This document shows, piece after piece, positions 9,834 to 21,583 of a stretch of DNA of 64,000 bases. The stretch lies in contig MU119235.1 in NCBI GenBank assembly GCA_014904845.1, positions 68,138 to 132,137 of the forward strand. The letters run 5' to 3'. Each line of letters starts with the position of its first letter. Position 1 is the stretch's first letter. The DNA is from Acephala macrosclerotiorum. Lineage: Eukaryota > Ascomycota > Leotiomycetes > Helotiales > Mollisiaceae. The translations under genes and the position numbers were made by a program. The notes beneath the pieces are model-generated. The model had not been told where the DNA came from and ran no database searches. It saw nothing but the letters and a program-made list of their open reading frames with translations.

Positions 9834-12374
9834 TTAGTTGCCTTCCCGTCCTGGTGTTCCAGCTCCGGACGTTTTTGCATTTGCAGAAATTGAGGGCCCC
9901 GGGGAGATTCTCGTCATGTCCTTGAACTGTACTGTAACAGTATCATGATACTCCTTCCAATTTTCACCCAACAACATTTTTAATCTCCTCCTATATTTCT
10001 CGTCAAGACGCGATTCGATGTCTCCAATTCCTTCTTGGCCGGCGTGGAAATCGACTGTCTCGAATGCCTTCTTAATGCTACCCAGCTCCCAATCCTGAGC
10101 CGGCTCTTCATTCTCATCAGTCATCCACCCATCTTCATCTCTCAATCTATCCGCATGTAGAAACTCGCGGTTTTGGTACTCGCTGAAGTGCGCTGACCAC
10201 CTTGGATCGCAGACGCTCTTGCAAGCACCAAAATCACGCCAACAAGTCAGGACAATGAGCTCTCCAATCTTCTTTGGCTTCGTCGGCCGTTTGCTGCGAT
10301 CCGGCCGTGGCCCAGTCTCAATCACGGTCTTCCTAGTAGATTTCATCTCCCTCTTGATCTTTCCACTAAAGTCCAGCTTCGTCGCCATAACATGAAGAGA
10401 TTCCTCACTCATCACATCACCATGACACACCTCCCACTCCAACGCACACTGGTCACATCTCTTCACGCCAGCATATATTCCCGGATCGTTAAATTCCCAG
10501 AACTTCTGGTGGCTTTGATGATCGCACAAGCCCCTTACACCATGTTTCCATCGTCCCATGTTAAAGTCCCGCATCTCATTCTCTATATGCTTCTTCACAA
10601 AGGTTCCAATACACTGATCTTTCATATACCAAAAATGCTGTGTGCGATACATCAACCGGTCCTTTCCTCTCGAGTTGGCGACAAAAAATTCGGTGGTTAC
10701 GGCGGAGCTGCCCCACCAGGTGTAATTAATGGTTCCTTGCAAACCTTTCTCAAGGGTAAAATCGGAGTGGTTGTGCACGAGTCCCATTTTATACTTGAAA
10801 TCAATCCAATTCCAGTCGTCACTTCTCCAAACCTTCATCGCGGTTTGTAAGTCGATGAAATTGAGGGGCTTGACGAAGAGGTTGTCTCTTGGTTCTACGG
10901 ACGCTGTGGAAAAATGGGACGAGAGGCTGAGTTTTTCAGTTGCCGGACATGGGGCATGGGCGAGGGGATCGGTTGTGTAGAAAGAAGAGTGGTGGAGAAA
11001 TCGGCAGTCTAGAAGATGAAGGAATCAGTGATTACTCATTAAGGATTGTCTCGGAGATCGTGAGACATTATGAAATAAGAATAAGAGTATATTCCCAGTT
11101 TACGTACGCGTGCAGAGAACGACGGCCTCGACGTGTTCCTCTATGCATTGGAGAAAAGCTTTGACCGTAGTTTGGTGGAGTATCTCATCCATTGCCACTC
11201 GCATCTCGGACTCGCTGATCGAGATATCGTCCAATTCGTTAGTCTCGTTATCATCCTCCGACTCGCTTTCACTTTCGGTCTCCCACTCGGCTTCATCGTC
11301 GTCTTTAGTGTCGTCTTCGGTGTCGGCTTCAGTGTCAGCTTCACCCCGAGCAAGAAGGCGCGGATCGGCCATTCCTCTCCTCTCCCTAGCATCATCGGCG
11401 ACTTCACGGACAATGTCCGTATGTGCTTGTCCCAATAACCACACGGCCTGCTCAACCGTCTCTTCGTCCAGGTATCCTAGATCAGGAATCTGCTCCAGTG
11501 CCAGTTGAAACGCCACATACCCTGCTATCACGTCACCTTCATCTTTTTCCCGAGTAGTCCTGCTTTCTGGCCTTTTCGTCCATTTCTTGTGGTATCCGGT
11601 ATCCTTAACATCAGGGTCCCAGTGAACCTTATATCCCTTCTTGTTCGGAACGGGTTTGTATTCCTCTTCCTCTGGCTCCGGATCTCCGAGCAATGAATTT
11701 AGAGATGGTGTTCGAGTTCGAGTTAGAGCGATCCTGCCCTGCTCTGCTTCATATGATTCGAAACAGCAATTGTCACAAAAATATGGATTTTCTTCGCCTT
11801 TCTTGCCTGGACAGTGACACCGATATCTGGGTAAATGCCCCGGCTCTGTGATAGCTTCGTCTCTCGAGGCTGAATCTGTCGCTTCTGCAGCAAGCGTCGA
11901 GTCCGATACGAGCGAGGGCAAAGGAGATAGCATAGGAGTGACCTCGTTATTCCTCTCATCGTCGTAGGACCAACAACAGATTACACACTCATCTATATCT
12001 TCATCTCCCGCATCAGGACAATCACATCGAGTCTTCCCTTTCATCGTGCTCGTGGTGTCTTTCTCCTGAGTATCTTCGCGTTCGGTGTCTGATGATGTAC
12101 GTCTCGAGCTATGAGATGGAGTGCAGATGGCGTCTAGATCCGTGGGTTGTTTCGAAGCAGGAAAGGCTTGAGAGAACTCGCGCTTCTGTGGGATGGCCGT
12201 CCTGATAGAGAGTTCTGCTGTGTTATAACAATCGTTTTGACTTAGGTCTCCTGGCCGTGTTCTGGAGATAGAGATGTTTTCTGGCAAGGGTATGGTCCGA
12301 GGCGCTGTTGGATTTGTACTTGACTGCTCTGTCTTTTCTGCCTCAGAACGACCTGTTATCCAGACCTTGACCAT
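9834..12374 (-). CDS. Conserved-looking fungal protein with paired Cys-rich motifs, function unknown
   Basis: Two exons, 12374-11108 and 11008-9834, about 813 residues. The donor is GTACGT at 11107 and the acceptor TTCTAG ends at 11009; the phase-1 junction keeps the frame open across what would otherwise be two separate open frames. The N-terminal part is low-complexity with two similar Cys clusters: TRCDCPDAG...ECVICCW (about residues 115-135) and YRCHCPGKKG...FCDNCCFE (about 185-210). These may be two metal-binding knuckles. A very acidic stretch (EADTEADTEDDTKDDDEAEW) precedes EILHQTTVKAFLQCIEEH. The C-terminal half has LCDHQSHQKFW and VKRCDQCALEWEV, reminiscent of the 'CPH...C..C.T.F.V' segment of many uncharacterised, often F-box-associated, fungal proteins. 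No F-box is seen. The function is unknown. Confidence 0.75.
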
Positions 12375-14141
12375 TTCGATTCGAGAGGGTTGCTGAGAAA
12401 TATGCTCGTGTATTTTTGTGCAAGTTCGTCGTATCTAAGGTGAGTGGTAGTGTCTTGATTGCGAATATTGGAAGAAATCATAAGAACTCAAAGCTTGAAG
12501 AAAGTGTGGGGGTATCAATGACTCTATTACCATCGAAACTAAGCTGAATTCGAGATAAAAAGTGCCATATCTTGGTACCTTACCTCCAATCCGGACTAAC
12601 ACCCCGCAAAATCTGGTTCACCTACAATCGTAGTTCCCGCTACTAGAATCTCTACCACAAAGTCAGCCCTATGAACCAAATCCTAGTCTGATTCAAGTTT
12701 AGAATTTATATCATATCATCATCCTGATATCGTGAAAAGGTTGAGGCTGAAGATTTGTTCAAGGGGTAGCTGCGAGATGACCTAATCCACGAACATGAAC
12801 ATTCAGAACGTTTGTTGCACATCGCAGGTATGCCATTACTCAGCGGAACACCGTTTGCAGTTAGGATGTGCTGTTTTGCGACTCAGAGATTTGATGCTGA
12901 CTGAGCGCAGAGGCAATACTTGGAATTGCAAGCGCACTTCATCCGACACCGTGTTGCCTTCTACCCAGCCACTCTTCGCAAAGCCAAAGGAGTTTAGTGT
13001 CGAATGTTTAAAAAGAAATTAACACAATAGAGCGTGAGTTCCGAATTTTCGAATAATCACATGAGATCGAGTCTCCTTAAATAGGATTTTCATACGCTCG
13101 AAGTCACCTCAGACGATTGGTAACGCAAGTGCCGAGCGGAGCAAAGTCCAATTCTCCGCGAGAGCGGGGCGGGACGATCTTCCGCCTTGGTTCCGCCTTG
13201 GCTATGTAGGTCTCAAACTTAGCCTTCACTTCACTTCCAAGAGGGCATCAATACTCCCCGAGATGTTCCGACATTGAAGTCGATGTGCAACAATCGAAGT
13301 ACAAAGTAGGTTCTGACTCGGTGTCGCACTTTAGTGGGGTCATTCTCTCCTCACGATATGCAACTTCTTTGCCAAGCAGGCACCGCAGTACTTGGCTGAG
13401 TTGAATGTCGAGGACCTAGTAGGACATTCGACACTGCCGATGTACCACGAAAACACGAGAGCTCTAATGTGCGGAATCCAACGGAACATTCGAAATGGTC
13501 GACGTGCAACAAAGCTCGAATGCGGCGGCAGACCCATGATCTAAATCGAGCTGCCAATTCTTATGATGGAGGCCTCTGGGTAAGAAGCTTCCCCACAGTT
13601 CGCAACCCAATCATTTCAATTCGGCGGACTTCTGCCTCTTCATATCACTCTGTAAAGAAGTCCAGCCACAAGTGTAAAATTCTAAACAAGCAACAAGAAA
13701 AGAAAACAATGTGGCAGCGGTTATAAACCACAAGACCACGACCACGAGCCTCCCTCAGGAGAACCCGCAACCAAAGATCCGCGGTAATAGAAAACTGCCT
13801 CAAAGCGCCTCCACACGTCCTAGCCTTGGCATTGACGCAGGTACAGCTGCTTTGCCTCCCCAAAAGCATCATGAAAAAGAACAGAAGCTGGAGGTTTGAT
13901 GTCTCGCATGGAATACAGAGCTTCAAGGATGGATCTCGCCTTGTACTCCACCTGGCCGCGCGAATTTTTGCCTCGGGAGAAGGACTTGACGAAGAAAGGG
14001 AAGTGGTTGAGGGAGAAAATGAGAGAGTGGTTTATTGGCTTGGCTTGTGCTTGTCGTCGAGATGGCAATATCGCTCCCTGCATCAGTGAATCTTCATTTT
14101 GGGTATCATTGTACATCGTAACACATCGTATCGTATCATGA
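12375..14141. other. Intergenic, no gene seen
   Basis: About 1.8 kb between the 5' end of the Cys-rich gene and the 3' end of the WD40-like gene. Only short, motif-free open frames are present. Confidence 0.45.
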
Positions 14142-16048
14142 TCAGAAGATCTTCCTTCTTGATGCGCCGTTCTCCATCCTCGATAGTGCTTGGTCAATGC
14201 CAATGACGTCGAGCTCTCCTCCATTAGCGGATTTTTCTGCGAGTATAAGCCTGTTTTCAGGTTTCGAAGCAGTCGCAGGTTTCAATTGCTTGCTTGTCGT
14301 CAAAATCGTAAAGCGATGTTCGCCCAGTACGAGAATGTCCGAAGTCAGGCTGGTAGATGTGGCGTTCCTAGAGATCTGTTCCACGCCTGAACAACGCTCG
14401 CCTTGGAGATCAATATTCTCGACTCTGACTATGCGCGCACCAGAAGGGCCAGTGAAGAGACTGCCGGATCCACCATGTTTGTGTGCTGACCAGTACTTCG
14501 AAAGGCTAGGAATCAGAGCGTATGTCTCTCCAAACCAGAAAAGAATAGATTCCTTAGGAGGACTGGTTGGAGAAGAAGTAGGATAACTCATGACGGAGAC
14601 CTGCCCACGAACTAATGCGTTCAAGCCCCGCCCACCGAAGGGTTCGACTGTCTTGCGTGTACCAGGAGTCATGGGAGCGAACTTCGAAGCTGTCATCTGC
14701 GGTGGTCCTGAAGATCGGGACTTTACTCCACCATCAAGGTGGCCTGTGAGACTGCATTCCGACTTTGAGCCACCCTTAATACCTTGGCGACCAAGAAGGC
14801 CTTGTGATGCGTTTGGACCTGAACCCTCGATGTCCCAAATTGCCCACTCTCCGTCGGCCAACAAAACAATGATAGCTTTGCCTCCAGAAACCCACTGTGC
14901 GTCAATTATAGATTTGCGACCAAAGCCCGCATACGCTCCTGCATGTGCTTGCGAATCGTTCTTTGGATTTTGAAACCCGATATAGAGTGATAGGAGCCAG
15001 GTGCCTTGTTCGGCTATCGGCGTCTCAGGCGATTCTTCGGCTGGCTTGATAAGTTGCTTGTAGTCGTATATCCTGCATGATCCAATGGAATCTGCGACGA
15101 GTAGCCGGCTCGAGTATTGCGCTGAAAGTGCTGGATTGAAGGAGATGGCTTTGGCTGGAGAAGACAGGCAGACTGATTGAAATGGTTCGAGTGACTTCAC
15201 TGGTGATTTTAAGGGGATTTGGTATAGACGCAACAGCCCTGTTATTTCTCGAGAGTGAGATGCAACCACCAAATGAGGCACCGTGGATGAAGAATTTGAG
15301 TCTGCTTTTACCATAGCACCTGGTCCACCAACAGGATCCGCCGTCATCGAGATACCATCGGAAGCCTTCTGATGACCACTGAGAAGTGTCACAGTCTCGC
15401 CCCATTTTCCCTTGCCAGCACTGGGCAATGTAAAGTCGGTTCGAAGTTCGGGACGTGCTTTGCTAGCTGGCGATGGCGGAGTGAGTGGCAAAATAACGAG
15501 TCGGACAGTATTATCTGCACATGCCGCTGTGAATATAATCTTCTGCTTTAGTGACTGCAGACCACGCCAGGATGGTCCGTCTGCTGTCAGTACGGAAGAG
15601 GGTAGTATCGCAAGGTGTAGAACATCGGTATTAAAGGACAGATCTAGTACTTGTAAAGTCGAGGGAAATGGTCGTAATGGATCCAGTTCCTCTTCGTCAT
15701 CCTCAAATTCGGGCTTGTCTTCAAACGCCGTCGCAGAGTCGCCTTCATCATCGGAATCGAGGGATATCACAGCGCCGCCGCCATTTGTCTTCAGGTTCGG
15801 TGTTGGTGCCGGTTGTGATGTCTTGAATGGTCTGCCACCTCTCCAAACAATCTTCACACCGTTTTCGTGACCATAGAGTATGACTGTCGAGCCATTGGGG
15901 GATTGTATCGGATAGACCTTCGCAGCGTATATTCGATGTGGCAACTCAAAGCTTCGCAGCAATCTGTTAATTCTGTTATGGTAACTTGGGTAAATGCTTA
16001 CCTTAACTGTGTGTTCTGCGGGTTCTTCGATACCCTTGGGTTTGACAT
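14142..16048 (-). CDS. WD40/beta-propeller protein, possibly nucleoporin Nup37
   Basis: The long minus frame (15962-14142) opens at a TTG, so the start must lie upstream. A small first exon, 16048-16002 (ATG TCA AAC...), ends at a good donor GTAAGC and joins 15963 after AACAG, giving MSNPRVSKNPQNTQLR before LLRSFELPHRIYAAKV. The product is about 622 residues. Propeller-like strands are visible (VILYGHENGVKIVW, IIFTAACADNTVRLVIL, ADGEWAIWDI, DILVLGEHRFTIL), separated by an acidic loop (SLDSDDEGDSATAFEDKPEF). The layout resembles the enlarged Nup37 of filamentous ascomycetes, a member of the Nup84/107 nuclear pore subcomplex, but I cannot confirm it. The 38-nt intron is unusually short. An in-frame ATG also exists at about 16060. 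Confidence 0.68.
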
Positions 16049-18686
16049 ATTGATGAGCATGTCAATGAAGGAAATAGAACAGTCTATCCAGTAGCTGAGG
16101 GTCGGAATTGCGAGACGTCGAGGCCTGTTAAGCTGGAACTAAACATCGATGGAGCTTGAATTCAGGACGCGTCGCGACTTCTCGGGCATCGGAGAAAATG
16201 TTGTTCCAGGTGGCCCAAGCTTCTTTCAAAATTGGCTTTGACAGCTTCACTTGCAACTTTTTCGAATTCGATTCTTTGGGTCACAAAGGTATCTTCACAT
16301 TCTAATTGACTGTCATTTTTCTGAGTAATGCTATGTGATTGAGTTCTTTCCTAGTTTTATCTCACATTGTCGAAGCTGGCGAACGATCCGAAGTTTTCAG
16401 CCTTTTGATATCTTTTCATTCTTGTATTCTAGTCTCAGAGCAGTTGGGACATTCCTTCATATGGGGCAAAGGTGAAGTGAAGAGGCCATATTACCAGGCT
16501 CATCCTCGAGCTAGGCCAAATAAGGACGGTAGCGGACAGAAAAGTCTTGTTGAAATCGGTGAGATGTGCAACGAAACTTATTGTCCCAGTTGGGGAGAGG
16601 ACTTTGGCATGCCTGACAGGTCAGCAGGTAAAAAGTAATGCTTTTGTAGGGATGATGAAATAATGGTATATGAAGCCTCTGAAGTTGTGATAGTAACTCT
16701 CACAGAATCCCAGGCAGTTTACAAAATGAAATGCACAGTCACCTTGATGAGAAGACTTCTCCTTATCACAGGGCTCATACTGAAGTCATCGAGGGGCTCG
16801 CTTAGCTTGGCGCGCTTGCACCCCCACTGATCCTTGCATTAAACTTGTCCTTGTCCTGCTCTCCTTCAACTCATCGCATCCTTGCTTGTGTCTCAATTTC
16901 CTGATATCAGCTGTGGTTGTCGATGAAGAGATTTAATCGCAAGAGCTTGTGCCCAGATGCGCCAAACGATTAAGAATCCGAGCGGACAGATCGTCATCTG
17001 TTGGAGAACGGCAAAGTGGGCGGCCGCCATCGCATTCGGATCTCAGGTATGACCTCACCACGCTTTCCTCTGTATTCCTTTGCAGCGCTGATTGCGGGAT
17101 ATCTGCGGGGTTGTCGCAAAGACGTTGTTGATCTCTTGTGTTTAATTGGTATCGCTGCTGCGAAGTAGTTCGGGGGAAGAACTCCGTCGCGCTGGTTGAT
17201 CGCTGAAACAGTGTAACACTGTGCGCCGCTCTCATACTTCTCTATCTGGGGAGAAGTTGGCCGTGGGAGGGTTCAGGTCTTGAAACAATGGACGCCTCTC
17301 TTATGCTACAATGAAGCCGACTGTAGGATCGTTCATTTTGGCGTTCCCGACTTCTGTAAAGAGGAAGAAGCGAAGTCTCGAGAAGATGTGAGGCCTTCGT
17401 GCAGAGCCCGCGAGTTCATGAACATGATAGGAGAGGATCGTTGCTGCAAGGCATTTCATTAGTCAAGGAATAGCAAATTATCTTGGGTATCGAGGACATT
17501 GCGCGTTCAAGCAATAATAGCTTGGGGTATGGTGGCAAGTCTAGCCACTTACTGAGGCTCCGAAGCCTACTGAGAGGCATGTTGATGTACTTTGCCTCGA
17601 CGTTTCGTTGAGTGTTGCTTCAGGTTGTCCATGCAGAAAAGAAATGTCGCTGCTCGGAATAACATTGTTACTTCATGGCCCAAGCTCAGCCGAACCTTGC
17701 TGCTGATCCAACTTCTCGGGACAAAACAAGACACTCTCGACATGCCTAATTTATCCAGGAAGCAGGAACCCTTTGCATACCGCAAAGCAAGCAGTCAGCA
17801 ATAACATGCTGTGTACAACCACCTCAGAACAGTTACTGGAACTGGTGTACCGCGCCATTCGAGCTAACAACAACTTCTAACGTTTGCACTTGTCAGTGTC
17901 AGTGTCAAATGTCAAGAACGAGCGTAGCCATGTCCGGTCAAGCGCAATCGGAGAGCCAAGACGGCTTCTCGGCACCGGCTTGCATCCAACAAGACAGGCC
18001 TGGATGGTTGGTTGCGGCGCCGCAGTCGAGGCGAGCTTGCAAATCAAACCTCACATCACGAAAGCCTCAATTGTCTGCCACACCGCTTGACCCCGCAGTC
18101 CCTCGCTCCTGTTTGCATTTGGAGCTTTTGAAGATGGAGCAGCTTCTGTGAAGTGGATAGCGGTGAGGAAAAGCACGACAACACTTCCGAAAAGAAACTT
18201 ATCTGCACAACTATAGATAGCGTTTTCTTATCTTGGCCGTCAACCAAACGACCAACAATTGCCATCCGGAAGTCTAGTCGCTTCCGCTCTGATGGGATCA
18301 CGCTTTTACACGGCTTGCAGCTCGCGGAACGGCGTCCGCACGGCCAAGACCAGGGGAGCTCAAGGGCTGAAGTGGGTTTGTCATTTCGCCCTTCCCTATC
18401 CCCACTTATCGCCGATTGACTCCCTCTTCCCCATCTTTAAATTTTTATTTTCAGTTCTCCTTCGAGTCACCATTCTTGAGTATGGCGCAATGTTTGTGTG
18501 GATATCATCTTCTTGTATAACTTTGCCTTCGACAGTTGAAGGTTCTATATCATCTTATTATCACCTTATTTCTAAATTCTGGTTAACCGAGAGAGCCTCG
18601 GCGTAAGACTTACACCGAGATATTCTGTACGAGGGGCGCATACAGAGCTCCTTTGTAGCAATTCGTTTGCAAAGTTGGTGTACAAG
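16049..18686. other. Intergenic, divergent promoter region
   Basis: About 2.6 kb between the start of the WD40-like gene and the start of the MFS gene, which point away from each other. It holds only short open frames without motifs. Both promoters must lie here. Confidence 0.5.
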
Positions 18687-20762
18687 ATGGCGCCGGTCAG
18701 AGATGATCCCGAGAAAGACAATTATCCTCAACCAGAGCCAGCTGCGCACCTCATCCACGACGGTCACTCTCACCTGATAGATGAGAAGGATGAGCACACC
18801 ACAACAACCTCGCCATCTCATACTGCTCATTCAAGCAATTCGAGAGACTCAATCGATACAGATCCCTTATCACCTCTAGAATGCGCCCTCACAGTTGATC
18901 TCGAGACTGAGGCCGAACATGATGCTCGACCACAGTTGACATACACCAGGACTGGTGCATCGGTAGCAACAACCGGATCAAGGCTACCCTCATTTGAAGT
19001 CGACTTTGCACCAGACGACCCCGAAGATCCTAAAAATTGGCCGTTATGGTATCGTGGAATGTTGATCGGAGCAGTCAGCTATTCGACATGGACGGTCGTC
19101 CTGTACAGCACCAGTTATACCTCGAGTATGCCTGGTATGATGAAAGAGTTCAACGAAACGAGTGAACCGATAACGACCCTTGGTGTGACGACATATCTGC
19201 TTGGACTTGCTGTTGGAAGTTTGATCTTGGCGCCTTTGAGTGAGATTTATGGACGAAGACCAATCTATATTGGCAGTTTGGCTTTTTATACATTGCTGGT
19301 TCTGCCTTGTGCGCTCGCTACTTCACTTCCTGAAGTGCTGATTGTTCGATTCTTTGGGTAAGCATGTTTACTCCTATTGCATTGTTTAAAAACTGACCCA
19401 GACAAAGTGCTGTTGCTGGTTCGGCAATGATCGCCAACGCTCCTGGTACCGTGAGCGATATCGTGACAGAGCAATACCGAGCTCTCGCGTTCAGTGTTTG
19501 GTCAATTGCCCCGATGAATGGTCCAGTAACGGGTCCACTGATTGGGGGGTTTGCAGCCGAGTATTTGGGGTGGCGATGGACGAACTGGATTGTGATGATC
19601 CTTGCTGGAGCAGGATGGATCTACATCTCTTGCTTCAAAGAGACTTATGCACCAGCACTACTTCAGAAGAAAGCTGCGAAAATAAGAAAAGAGACGGGAG
19701 ATGACAGATGGTGGTGTCGTTATGACCAGAAGTTGAGTCGTAAGTGGGTACCTTCTAGATGGTAATTGGAAACTGACAATTGGTGTGTAGGCACCCAGAT
19801 CCTCAAGGTCAATCTTTCTCGGCCTTTCATCCTCAGCTTTACAGAGCCGATTCTGTGGTTCTGGAATGCTTATATAGCTGTACGTCTCACCCCTTTCGCC
19901 TAGCTTTTACCGAGGTCATGCCAAGACCTTCGCCTGTGACACCGACCATCGAAGTACCTCTCAGGGGTAGTAACCGAAAGCTGACCGCTTCTTCCAGATC
20001 ATTTACGGCATCTTGTATCTTTGCTTCGTTGCATACCCACTCATCTACACCGGCCTGCGAGGTTGGTCTCTCGGCTTTACTGGACTGGCATTTGTCGGAA
20101 TTGGAGTTGGCACGATGATCGCAATCGTCACCGAACCCCTCGCCAGAAGAGTCGTTAACATGCACGCCAAAGACCCCGAGACAGGTCGAGTACCACCCGA
20201 AGCATCAATCGCGATCGTTTGTTTCGCTTCATTCCTCTGTCCTATCGGCCAGCTATGGTTCTCATGGACGTCTGTCCCCATTACCATCCACTGGATCTGG
20301 CCCATCTTAGCAGGAATTCCTTTCGGAGCAGGAAATTGCCTCGTCTTCATCTACGCCTCCAACTACCTCGCTGGTTCTTACGGCATTTATGCTGCTTCCG
20401 CCCTAGCAGGAAACGCAGTAGTGCGATCATTCATCGGAGGGACACTTCCTTTGGCTGGACCGGCGATGTATTCAGCCATGAGTCCGCAGTGGGCAGGAAC
20501 GTTGTTGGGGTTGATTCAAGTAGCGTTGATCCCTATACCGTTTGTGTTTTATAAGTGGGGTGCGAAGATCAGGGCGAAGAGTCCTCTTATCAAGCAGATG
20601 AGAGAGGATCAGGAGAGAAGGCAGAGGAAGATAGATGACGCGGAGAGGAAGAGGTTGAGGAGGGAGGCGAGGGAGAGGGGGGAGGTGGTGAATGGGGATT
20701 TGGAGAAGGAGGGTCTTGGTGCGGAGACTACGGTTGTTGGGCCTGAGAAAGCGGAGATGTAG
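18687..20762 (+). CDS. MFS transporter, DHA1 (drug/polyamine:H+ antiporter) type
   Basis: Four exons: 18687-19357, 19402-19739, 19791-19879 and 19998-20762, about 620 residues. Donors are GTAAGC, GTAAGT and GTACGT. The open frame can be read from a TTG at 18675, but the first ATG is at 18687. A long hydrophilic N-terminus ends in FAPDDPEDPKNWP, the signature that precedes TM1 in fungal Tpo1/Flr1-like DHA1 proteins. Further family marks are LSEIYGRRPIYIGS (MFS motif A), RALAFSVWSIAPMNGPVTGP (motif C region), and a long central loop after KETYAP. About 12 membrane segments can be counted. The basic C-terminal tail (REDQERRQRKIDDAERKR) is cytosolic. Such transporters expel toxic compounds or polyamines across the plasma membrane; the substrate here is unknown. 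Confidence 0.9.
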
Positions 20763-21583
20763 GGATGCTTGTGTTTAAAAATAATATACCCATAGAATTA
20801 TGAACAAGTTTGGGCTGTCTTGCATCAACTTTGGCGAGAATCTTTGCAGTGAAGCGAGGGAGGATTGAAAAGAGCTTGCTTGAAAGAATGGAGGTTTAAA
20901 CAGGGGCAGGTACTGGATCATCTTCCCATTAATGGACAACTAATTCCAGAACATTGTCTTTTTTTCCTGTCAGCCTAGTCAGACCTCAGCCTTATCATAG
21001 AGACTAGGCGTCAGTCAGCCGAGAGGCTGAGCAGCCAATGATAAAGTTTTTGATGCACATTCAGCTCACAAAGAAAACTCTGAATATATTTTAGGGCTAA
21101 TCCAGCACACAAACATGAAATAATAGTAATCCACTTGAAAGACAACTAATAAACAAGGAGTAAACTTTCGCTGGCTTCTTGCACAGCAATTAAAACCACT
21201 ACCGGAACAGACTAGCGCCCGCATTTTAGCGAGTCATAGTTTTGTTCAAAAATACCTTGCGCTCCCCTCCTCTTTTTCTCCCCTTCATGCGCCTTCATCC
21301 ACGGTACCCTGCCAATTTATTCCTACCGGTGTAGTCAATTCCAACCTTATCTTCTTCATTCGTGTTCATTCTGCGAACCTCCCCGGATCTGCTGCCCGAT
21401 CTCGCCATCATCGTGTGATCATCCCGCCGCATTTCATCAAATTCCAGACACCGCCATAACAAGGCACCTCGACAGCCTTTCGACTTCCACAAAGGATCTC
21501 GATCTGCCAGCCGGCGACAACTTGACGCGACAAGAAGACCATAACACACTCTGCACTAAGAATATCTGTGACTTTCAGTAGTC
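20763..21583. other. Intergenic, eIF2A promoter and leader
   Basis: About 0.8 kb. CT-rich stretches just upstream of 21584 (for example around 21261-21300) resemble pyrimidine-rich fungal promoters of translation genes. There is no coding sequence. Confidence 0.5.

Noticed and set aside
11110..11508. Ser-rich plus open frame of 132 codons
   Set aside because: It is the antisense shadow of the acidic region of the Cys-rich gene.
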